Assembly: GCF_900111315.1 (NCBI RefSeq) | Contig: NZ_FOGU01000001.1 | Span: 248,001 to 312,000, forward strand | DNA: 64,000 nucleotides | Direction: 5' to 3' | From: Tranquillimonas rosea | Lineage (GTDB): Bacteria > Pseudomonadota > Alphaproteobacteria > Rhodobacterales > Rhodobacteraceae | Part shown: positions 49,932-56,450 of the stretch, in pieces | Layout: every line of letters begins with the position of its first letter | Position numbering within the stretch: the first letter of the stretch is position 1 | The notes under the pieces: model-generated | Told to the model about the DNA's origin: nothing | The model's database searches: none | What the model saw: the letters and a program-made list of their open reading frames with translations, nothing else | Translations under genes and position numbers: made by a program

Positions 49932-50040
49932 CTCTCCTCAAGCTCGCTAATCCATCGGCTTGACCAAGGCAACAATCCAGGCGGCGCCAAACCATAGCAC
50001 CGCAACGATATCGGATAGCGCAACACGCAGGAGGTTGCTC

Positions 50041-50265
50041 ATGCACCAGGACACACTCACAGACGCCCTCGACAGGTTCGACGCCATGCACCGTCGCGCC
50101 GAGCGCGAGGAGCGCCTCGCTCAGATCGAAGACTGGGCCCTGCCTCTCGGCATCGGAATGGCGATCGGCGCCGCGATCATGCTCATGCTTTTCGCCTGGC
50201 AGCCGCAGGCCCGCGCGGCCGACGCCGCCTATCACGCGCCCGCCTGCCCAACGGTGGCCTGCTGA
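50041..50265 (+). CDS. Small membrane protein, first gene of the rightward early operon
   Basis: The 74-residue protein MHQDTLTDALDRFDAMHRRA has a charged start, one membrane helix (LPLGIGMAIGAAIMLMLFAW) and a short tail. AGGAGG lies 6-7 bases before the ATG. Function unknown; superinfection exclusion by such small membrane proteins is common but not shown here. Confidence 0.65.
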   Translation: MHQDTLTDALDRFDAMHRRAEREERLAQIEDWALPLGIGMAIGAAIMLMLFAWQPQARAADAAYHAPACPTVAC

Positions 50266-50438
50266 TGTCCTGCCGTCCCGACGATATCGCCCGTAGTGAC
50301 GACGGCTCGATCGAGGCCCAGGACTTGCCGCACCGCGAGCGCTACCGCGTACCGCCCGCAGCACTGTGCATCGGCACCCTGATGGTCGTGCTGACCTTCT
50401 GCGCGATCGCGGCCGAGGCCGCGTCGAGGGTGTTCTGA
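50265..50438 (+). CDS. 57-residue membrane protein
   Basis: MSCRPDDIARSDDGSIEAQD continues with HRERYRVPPAALCIGTLMVV and a helix ending AAEAASRVF. It overlaps both neighbours by one base (TGATG). The tight coupling supports real coding. Function unknown. Confidence 0.6.
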   Translation: MSCRPDDIARSDDGSIEAQDLPHRERYRVPPAALCIGTLMVVLTFCAIAAEAASRVF

Positions 50439-51001
50439 TGGCCGAGCGTGACGAGTGGAGCCCGTGGATCGAACACGACGGCAACGGCTGTCCCGTACCG
50501 GACGGGACAACGTTGAAGGTGCTTTGCTCCCTGCCGCGCGGGAAGTGGACCTGCATCGTGACCATCGGCGAAAACTATCAACGCCATGAGTGGGATGCGG
50601 CAGATCGAGTTTCACTGGGCACGCCGTACGGAATAGTTCGCTACCGCATCCGGCGGTCCAGAAGCTTCGACCTTCTCTTGAACATCGTTCGGGACGCTCA
50701 CTCACCCGAATCCGCTAACACCGCGCTGGTGAGCCAGCGTATCTCCGGTGGTGCCACAAATTCCACTCACGGACGCTTCTGCGCCGGCATCACCGGACCC
50801 TATTTCGACACCGGCGGACACTCCTCACCCGCCGGCTACGCCGCCGCCCCGCTCTCCTCCTCCCTGCGGGGCGGCGGCGGCCTGAATAACCTGCCCGGCT
50901 CTCGCGCGTCTCGTGAGACCGGCACCTGCGGGCGGCGGGGCCGCCGTCGCCCGCCTTTTTCTCACACCGGAGACCACGATGCTTGGCCAACCCACAATTG
51001 A
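50438..51001 (+). CDS. Hypothetical early protein; C-terminal limit uncertain
   Basis: The first about 90 residues, MAERDEWSPWIEHDGNGCPV to YRIRRSRSFDLLLNIVRDA, form a plausible small domain seen in phage early proteins. The rest of the 187-codon frame is low in structure and spans a GC-rich hairpin with a T-tract at 50928-50960, then overlaps the next gene. The frame may be extended by chance or by a frameshift. Confidence 0.5.
   Translation: MAERDEWSPWIEHDGNGCPVPDGTTLKVLCSLPRGKWTCIVTIGENYQRHEWDAADRVSLGTPYGIVRYRIRRSRSFDLLLNIVRDAHSPESANTALVSQRISGGATNSTHGRFCAGITGPYFDTGGHSSPAGYAAAPLSSSLRGGGGLNNLPGSRASRETGTCGRRGRRRPPFSHTGDHDAWPTHN
50928..50960 (+). terminator. Intrinsic terminator inside the rightward early operon
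   Basis: GCGGGCGGCGG (50928-50938) can pair with the GC-rich 50941-50954 with a small bulge, followed by TTTTT (50956-50960). It falls before the gene at 50979, so it may split the operon or need antitermination. Confidence 0.55.
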
Positions 51002-51356
51002 AGATGCCCAAACGGCAATTTCTCTCGAGCGACAGCGCCAGATCACACAGGAGGGCTGGCATCCTGAGCACGACGACGCGTGGGTGCATGGAGAACTTCT
51101 GAACGCAGCGCTTTGCTATTCGCATCACGACATGGACAGCGCGGAAGCGGGGAGTAGCGGCAAGCCCCCGAGCCGGTGGCCGTTCGATCCGGCCTGGTGG
51201 AAGCCGAAAGATCGCCACCGCAACCTGGTACGCGCCGGGGCGCTTTGCCTGGCCGAGAAGGAGCGTTGTGAGCGCGCGAGACTTCCAACGGGAGAAGCCG
51301 ATCGTGAGCTTGATCGGATTGTCCGGGAGATCGCTGCGCGTGGTGGTGCCACCTGA
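50979..51356 (+). CDS. Conserved phage protein
   Basis: The 125-residue protein has ISLERQRQITQEGWHPEHDD, AWVHGELLNAALCYSHHDMD and DRHRNLVRAGALCLAEKERC. This pattern recurs in small phage proteins of Proteobacteria. The role is unknown. It starts just after the terminator. Confidence 0.65.
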   Translation: MLGQPTIEDAQTAISLERQRQITQEGWHPEHDDAWVHGELLNAALCYSHHDMDSAEAGSSGKPPSRWPFDPAWWKPKDRHRNLVRAGALCLAEKERCERARLPTGEADRELDRIVREIAARGGAT

Positions 51357-51390
51357 TCACCTGTCCATCCAAGTAGCAGGAGGAGCCGCC

Positions 51391-52401
51391 ATGCCGCACG
51401 ACCTCGAAGAGTTCACCGCCAAGATATCCGCGCAGAAGTCGCGGCTGTCGCTGATGGAGAGCGTGGCATCAGAAACCCGGGCGTTCGAGGCGAAGCTGAT
51501 CGACCTCGGGGCCCCGGTCCAGGTCGACGTGTCGAACGCCGGGCTTCTGATCGATATCCGGTTCGAGGACACGCTCGCCCTGCCCGCCCCGGCGCCGGAG
51601 CCACAGCCTGAGGCCACCGCGGCGCCGGAGCCGGAAGCTTCGATCGAGACGGCAGCTGAAGAAGCCGTGCCCGGAAAGACCGAGGATCCGGCCCCCGAGC
51701 CGCAGAAGCGCTCGGACGTCAGCACGAAGGCTGAGCCCGGACAGTACGCCACCGGCCCGCTGACCGCGGAAGAGAAGGCGCAGGTTCTGGAGATGTACGA
51801 CCGCGACGTCCCGGCCGGGCGCATCGCATCGGCCCTCGGTCGCGATCCGCGCGGGTTCTACCACAAGGTCAAGTCGACGCTGAGCAAAAGGGATGCCGAA
51901 AAGCGCAAGGCGGCGACAGAGAAGCGCGGCAAGGGCAAGCCCCAAGCGCAACCGAAACCGGCCGAGAGCGGGCCCGTCATAGCGGACGAGCAACCGAAAG
52001 CGATCGATGCGCAACCGGAAGAGCCGGAAGCGCAACCTATAGAAGCCAGCGCGCCGCACGAAGTTAGCGAGGACGCGTCAGAAGCCGATGCACTCGCCGA
52101 CTTGGACGAAGCCGACGCCGCACCCGCCGCCAGCGCCACCGAGATGTCGCGCAGTCAAGGCGAGGAAGTCGCGCGCCTTCGGGCCCTGCCCAAGATGCCC
52201 GGCTGGACGCCGCAGCGGGACCTGGACCTCGCGACGCACATCTTCCGCGGCGCGTCCTTCAAGGCGGCCGCTGCGGCCCTGAAGACGGCCGAGGACCGCG
52301 TGCGCGAGCGCTGGTGGCAGTTGCACCGCGACCGGACGCTGGACGGCCAGGAACGGCTGCACCGCGCCCTGAAAGAGATCGCCGAGACGGAGGCCGGATA
52401 A
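51391..52401 (+). CDS. Early protein with two HTH/SANT-like domains
   Basis: The 336-residue protein has an N-terminal coiled helix (EFTAKISAQKSRLSLMESVA), a Pro/Ala/Glu-rich linker, and two DNA-binding-like domains: LTAEEKAQVLEMYDRDVPAG with GRIASALGRDPRGFYHKV (about 132-170), and WTPQRDLDLATHIFRGASFK with AALKTAEDRVRERWWQL (about 275-315). It ends immediately before the FtsK-gamma/GapR gene. It probably binds DNA as an early regulator or packaging of nucleoprotein; function unproven. Confidence 0.65.
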   Translation: MPHDLEEFTAKISAQKSRLSLMESVASETRAFEAKLIDLGAPVQVDVSNAGLLIDIRFEDTLALPAPAPEPQPEATAAPEPEASIETAAEEAVPGKTEDPAPEPQKRSDVSTKAEPGQYATGPLTAEEKAQVLEMYDRDVPAGRIASALGRDPRGFYHKVKSTLSKRDAEKRKAATEKRGKGKPQAQPKPAESGPVIADEQPKAIDAQPEEPEAQPIEASAPHEVSEDASEADALADLDEADAAPAASATEMSRSQGEEVARLRALPKMPGWTPQRDLDLATHIFRGASFKAAAAALKTAEDRVRERWWQLHRDRTLDGQERLHRALKEIAETEAG

Positions 52402-52962
52402 GTGGAAGCCCACATGACCATCCCTTCCCAAGACAACGACAGCGAAGACCTGTTCCGGCGCGCCGCGGCTGTCGTCGTCAGCGAACGAAAAGCATCGACG
52501 AGCCTGATCCAGAGGCGGCTCGGCATCGGCTACAACAGGGCGGCCCGGCTGATCGAGCGGATGGAAGAGCAAGGCATCGTGGGCGCGCCCGATCATGTCG
52601 GGAAGCGAGAAGTCGCGACGCGCGAAACCATCCAGGCGGCGATCGATATCTCGTCGATCGTTCGTAGCGATAGTGAGGCACCGCGCATGCGCGAGACGCC
52701 AGAAGACGTTGAGGTTCGGGACAAGGCCTACCGCGTCACCGGCGAGGAGCTCCGCCAGTTTGTCGAGCGCTACGAGCGCCTTGAGCAGGAGAAGAAAGAC
52801 ATCGCCGAGCAGCAGAAGGAGGTCATGGCCGAGGCCAAGGGGCGCGGCTACGACACGAAGATCATCAGGAAGGTGATCGCCCTGCGCAAGCGCGAGCCCG
52901 ACGACATCGCCGAGGAAGAGGCGGTGCTCGAGATGTACAAGCAAGCGCTGGGGATGAGCTGA
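52402..52962 (+). CDS. FtsK-gamma winged helix fused to a GapR-like (DUF2312) domain
   Basis: The 186-residue protein has residues about 17-68 (DLFRRAAAVVVSERKASTSL, IQRRLGIGYNRAARLIERME and VGKREV) almost identical to the FtsK gamma domain, which reads KOPS sites in the host chromosome. Residues about 112-186 (TGEELRQFVERYERLEQEKK, EAKGRGYDTKIIRKVIALRK, EEEAVLEMYKQALGM) match GapR/DUF2312, which clamps overtwisted DNA. It could mark or block DNA for FtsK or replication. A GTG at 52402 has GGAGG upstream; an ATG at 52414 is the alternative start. Confidence 0.85.
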   Translation: MEAHMTIPSQDNDSEDLFRRAAAVVVSERKASTSLIQRRLGIGYNRAARLIERMEEQGIVGAPDHVGKREVATRETIQAAIDISSIVRSDSEAPRMRETPEDVEVRDKAYRVTGEELRQFVERYERLEQEKKDIAEQQKEVMAEAKGRGYDTKIIRKVIALRKREPDDIAEEEAVLEMYKQALGMS

Positions 52963-53294
52963 TGTCGGAGCAGTCCTTAACCGACAGCAGGTTCTGGCTC
53001 CTGATGCCCCTCAGACAACGAACGCTGAAGGCCCACCTCGAGAAGATGCTCGAGGAGATGCCGGACAAGTACCGCGGCGATCGCTACCTCAGGCCAACCA
53101 CCAAGGCCGCAATGATTGAACTAATCCAGAAAGGCCGCGACCGCTACTGGAACGACCAGCAGTCGCGGGCGCCGGCAGCCTTATCTCGACCGGGTCGGCA
53201 TCGTCGCAGGAAGGTCGCTGCCGACCTCTGCGACATCCCCGCCAGTGAATGCAACGAGTGGCTCCGGTCGCTCCCCGAGCCGAACCTCTCCTAG
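52962..53294 (+). CDS. Hypothetical early protein of 110 residues
   Basis: MSEQSLTDSRFWLLMPLRQR is followed by a helical part and a C-terminal DLCDIPASECNEWLRSLPEP. It overlaps the preceding stop by one base (TGATG). No family recognised. Confidence 0.55.
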   Translation: MSEQSLTDSRFWLLMPLRQRTLKAHLEKMLEEMPDKYRGDRYLRPTTKAAMIELIQKGRDRYWNDQQSRAPAALSRPGRHRRRKVAADLCDIPASECNEWLRSLPEPNLS

Positions 53295-53303
53295 GAGATC
53301 ATC

Positions 53304-53414
53304 ATGACCACGAAGAACCCTCTCGGCCCGCGGCTCTGGGGCTACGCACAAACCGGACCACTTCCGGTGCTCGCGCCGCTGAGGCTCGAAGCGCCGAAGA
53401 AACCGTCCCGCTAA
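53304..53414 (+). CDS. 36-residue basic protein
   Basis: MTTKNPLGPRLWGYAQTGPL ends with RLEAPKKPSR. AGGAG lies 8 bases before the ATG, and the gene fits between two early genes without overlap. Too short to classify. Confidence 0.5.
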   Translation: MTTKNPLGPRLWGYAQTGPLPVLAPLRLEAPKKPSR

Positions 53415-53432
53415 GGAGCAGGGGCAGGAACA

Positions 53433-53681
53433 ATGATTCTAGGAGAGACATACACTGATCGCCAAGAGCGTGAAGACGTGTGGAAGAAACGCTATGCCCT
53501 CCTACCCGTTCAGCTTTTCGATGGCCGGTGGATTTGGCGCGAGACGTACTGGGTTCGAACGTCCACGCTTTCACCCAACAGCTACGGCGTTTTTCTGAGG
53601 CCGGTCATGCAGCGCTTCTTATCGATCCCTCAATCACCAACCCCTGAGCAGCGGCGCAAGAGCCGCCCCGGTCGAGCTTGA
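53433..53681 (+). CDS. Hypothetical early protein of 82 residues
   Basis: MILGETYTDRQEREDVWKKR continues with YALLPVQLFDGRWIWRETYW. The gene starts 18 bases after the preceding stop; AAGGAG lies about 16 bases upstream and GCAGGAA about 4 bases upstream of the ATG. The aromatic-rich strand pattern suggests a small beta domain. No function known. Confidence 0.55.
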   Translation: MILGETYTDRQEREDVWKKRYALLPVQLFDGRWIWRETYWVRTSTLSPNSYGVFLRPVMQRFLSIPQSPTPEQRRKSRPGRA

Positions 53682-53693
53682 AGGAACGGAGCA

Positions 53694-53975
53694 ATGCCCG
53701 CACAGCACATCAGGGAGCGAGAGAGCGCGCACCAGGCTGCACCACCGGCCAAGCCGCGCCTCGTCGGCTACGTGAGTGACACGAGGCTGGCGGAGCTGCT
53801 AGATTGCTCGGCATCCACGATCCGGGACTACTGCAAGCGCGGCCTTCTGCCGAAACCCTACCGAATCGGCGGCATGACACGATGGAAATGGACCGAGGTC
53901 GAGACAATGATCGAGGGACGCACGGGGTCAGGTGAAGAAGAGGACCCCATCTTGAGAGCGAGCCGTGGCACCTGA
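53694..53975 (+). CDS. Excisionase-like MerR/AlpA-type protein
   Basis: The 93-residue protein has SDTRLAELLDCSASTIRDYC followed by KRGLLPKPYRIGGMTRWKW, a winged-helix of the AlpA/Xis kind that reads DNA next to the integrase sites. It overlaps the integrase start by 11 bases, so the two are made together. It would steer the integrase toward excision. Confidence 0.75.
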   Translation: MPAQHIRERESAHQAAPPAKPRLVGYVSDTRLAELLDCSASTIRDYCKRGLLPKPYRIGGMTRWKWTEVETMIEGRTGSGEEEDPILRASRGT

Positions 53976-55074
53976 CATCCGCCTTGATCGATACGTCCAG
54001 CGCAAGACGAAGCGCGGCCGCGAGTATTTCTTCTTTCGCATCGTCCGCGACGGGAAGGAACGCCGGTGGCCACTGCCCCATCCGTTCGAGGACGGATACC
54101 GCAAGGCGTATCGCAAGGCGTGGGAAGAGTGCTTCGGCGTGAACCTCGCGGAGATCGAGAACCCGCACGGTTTCGAGGCGCTGATCCGAAAGCACAAGGA
54201 AAGCGCCAAATACAACGGCCTATCGAAGGACTCTAAGAACCTACGTAACATGGCATGCGACCTGGTTCTGGATCGCTGGGGCGACTTCTTGCCATCCGCC
54301 ATTCGTCCCATTCACGCTCAGGCGCTCTATGACAGCCTGGCCGACCGGCCGGCGACGGCGAACCGACGACTGGACGACATCAGCGCGCTGTTCAGCTGGG
54401 GCAAGCCGCGCGGCTTCGCCGACATCAACCCGTGCGAAGGCGTCGAGCGCGTCGTGTCCGAGGGCAGCTATGAGCCTTGGCCAGAATGGGCGCTCGAGAA
54501 GCTGTTTAAGCAAGGCAAGCCGCACATCCTGAAGCCGGCCCTCGGGGCGATCTACACCGGCCAGCGCCGGGGCGACCTACTTCACCGCTTCACCGCATCC
54601 CGGATCCGGGACGGGCTATGGACACCGAAACAGGGAAAGACCGGCACACCCGTCCCGATCCCGCTACACCCCGTTATGCTGGCGATGGTCGAGGAGCACC
54701 GCGAGTTGATGAAGAAGCGCGGCATCATCGATCCCGACGCACCGATTTTCGAGAACAGCCGCGGAAAGCCTTGGGGCAGCGGGTTCGGCGCCAGCTGGTC
54801 GAAAGAGCTCACCAGGTTGAAGCTGCATGTCGTCGAGCCCCGCCTGACGTTCCACGGACTGCGCACCACCAACGCGACGCTGATCGCCTCGGCAGTCGCG
54901 AAAAGCCCCGAGCTCTACGGCGGCATCGAACGCGTCCGGGCCATGCTGGGGCACCTGTCGAAGCGCATGTCCGAGCACTACGCACGTCGCGCAGAAGTAG
55001 AACAAATGAACACCGAGTCGGTGCTACTTTTGCCCGATTTTGGGAACCACTTAGGCGAAATTGGGAACCGCTGA
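53965..55074 (+). CDS. int: Tyrosine recombinase integrase
   Basis: The 369-residue protein has an N-terminal arm/core-binding part (about 1-165) and a catalytic domain with the usual residues: Arg in GAIYTGQRRGDLL, Lys in WTPKQGKTGTPV, the HxxR pair in TFHGLRTTNA, His in MLGHLSKRMS and the Tyr nucleophile in SEHYARRAE. The gene ends 28 bases from attR. GTG 53965 is the likely start. Confidence 0.95.
   Translation: MAPDIRLDRYVQRKTKRGREYFFFRIVRDGKERRWPLPHPFEDGYRKAYRKAWEECFGVNLAEIENPHGFEALIRKHKESAKYNGLSKDSKNLRNMACDLVLDRWGDFLPSAIRPIHAQALYDSLADRPATANRRLDDISALFSWGKPRGFADINPCEGVERVVSEGSYEPWPEWALEKLFKQGKPHILKPALGAIYTGQRRGDLLHRFTASRIRDGLWTPKQGKTGTPVPIPLHPVMLAMVEEHRELMKKRGIIDPDAPIFENSRGKPWGSGFGASWSKELTRLKLHVVEPRLTFHGLRTTNATLIASAVAKSPELYGGIERVRAMLGHLSKRMSEHYARRAEVEQMNTESVLLLPDFGNHLGEIGNR
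55042..55071. promoter_or_regulatory. Candidate integrase arm-binding sites, right end
   Basis: GGGAACCAC (55042-55050) and GGGAACCGC (55063-55071) are 12 bases apart, inside the 3' end of the integrase gene and 32 bases from attR. The same motifs occur at 2523 (inverted) and 2581. Confidence 0.5.
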
Positions 55075-55102
55075 CGCACGCGACCTGCTAAGTCATTGAT
55101 TT

Positions 55103-55178
<76 letters not shown>

Positions 55179-55232
55179 GGACGCCTGCCTTTAGCGCCCA
55201 AACCGGGCGCGAGGCAAGGGCCTAAACGACCG

Positions 55233-56366
55233 TCAGCCGCCGGCCTGCGCCTCGGCCTCGGCGCGGGACTTGCCGGTGACGTCGAGCGCCAGCGTCGCGG
55301 CCATCAGCGCATCGAGATCACCGTCGAGCACGCCCTGCGTGTCCGACGTCTCGTGCCCCGTCCGCAGGTCCTTCACCATCTGGTAGGGTTGCAGCACGTA
55401 AGAGCGGATCTGGTTGCCCCAGCCGGCCTCGCCCTTGTTCTCGTGCGCCTCGTTGATGGCGGCGTTCCGGCGGTCGAGCTCCTGCTGGTAGAGCCGCGAT
55501 TTCAGCGCCTTCATGGCGATATCGCGGTTCTGGTGCTGCGATTTTTCCGAGCTGGTCACGACGATGCCGGTGGGAATGTGCGTCATCCGCACCGCGGAGT
55601 CGGTCGTGTTGACGTGCTGGCCGCCCGCGCCGGACGAACGGAACGTGTCCACCCGGATGTCAGACGGGTTGATGTCGATCTCGATGTTGTCGTCGACGAC
55701 AGGGTAGACCCAGACCGACGAGAACGACGTGTGACGGCGCGCGGCGCTGTCATAGGGCGAAATCCTCACCAGCCGGTGCACGCCGGATTCGGACTTGAGC
55801 CAGCCATAGGCGTTGTGCCCCGAGATCCGGTACGCGGCCGACTTGATGCCCGCCTCGTCGCCCTCGGAAATCGACTGAAGCTCGACCTTGTAGCCCTTCT
55901 TCTCGGCCCAGCGGACATACATCCGCGCCAGCATGTTCGCCCAGTCGCACGATTCCGTGCCCCCGGCGCCGGCATTGATTTCGAGGTAGGTATCGTTCGC
56001 GTCGGCCTCGCCGTCGAGCAGCGCCTCGATCTCGGCCGCGGCGGCCCGCTGGCGCAGGTCCTTCAGCGACCGTTCGGCCTCGGCGATGACCTCTTCGTCG
56101 CCCTCCGCCTCGCCAAGCTCGATCAACTCGATGTTGTCGGAAAGCTCCTGCGCCATGCCCTTGTAGCGGTCCATCGCGTCGACCAGCGACTGGCGGTCGC
56201 GCATGAGCTTCTGCGCCCGGTCCGGATCGTTCCAGAGCTCGGGGTCCTCGGTCATCGCGTTGAACTCTTCCAGGCGGTGACCGGCAGTCTCCCAGTCCAT
56301 CCGCTGGCGCAACAGGGCGAGCGACTTCTCGATCGCCTCGACATTGTTCTGTGCCTCTGCCCGCAT
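55233..56366 (-). CDS. prfB: Peptide chain release factor 2
   Basis: The 377-residue protein has the GGQ catalytic loop ([20 protein letters not shown]) and the RF2 layout. The tripeptide loop reads [17 protein letters not shown], i.e. SPY in place of the SPF of E. coli, a variant also seen in other alphaproteobacterial RF2 proteins as far as I recall. It has no internal stop, so no programmed frameshift. It releases peptides at UAA and UGA. ATG 56366 starts [19 protein letters not shown]. Confidence 0.95.
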   Translation of the reverse strand: MRAEAQNNVEAIEKSLALLRQRMDWETAGHRLEEFNAMTEDPELWNDPDRAQKLMRDRQSLVDAMDRYKGMAQELSDNIELIELGEAEGDEEVIAEAERSLKDLRQRAAAAEIEALLDGEADANDTYLEINAGAGGTESCDWANMLARMYVRWAEKKGYKVELQSISEGDEAGIKSAAYRISGHNAYGWLKSESGVHRLVRISPYDSAARRHTSFSSVWVYPVVDDNIEIDINPSDIRVDTFRSSGAGGQHVNTTDSAVRMTHIPTGIVVTSSEKSQHQNRDIAMKALKSRLYQQELDRRNAAINEAHENKGEAGWGNQIRSYVLQPYQMVKDLRTGHETSDTQGVLDGDLDALMAATLALDVTGKSRAEAEAQAGG

Positions 56367-56450
56367 GTCGCTGTCCTTTCTTCGGCCCCCGCACCTACCA
56401 ACACGGGCCGCGCGCGGCAAGCCGCGGCGGCCCAGTACCGGTGGCGGGTG

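Larger units (their letters stand above)
49705..50040. other. Operator/promoter region of the rightward early operon
   Basis: This 336-base gap holds operator O2 and the early promoter with O3 (49878-49931). No gene is seen; the frame of the next gene is open from 49960, but the strong ribosome binding site points to 50041. Confidence 0.6.

Noticed and set aside
55233-56420. Programmed frameshift in prfB
   Set aside because: The gene is open in one frame from ATG 56366, with no internal stop near codon 25.
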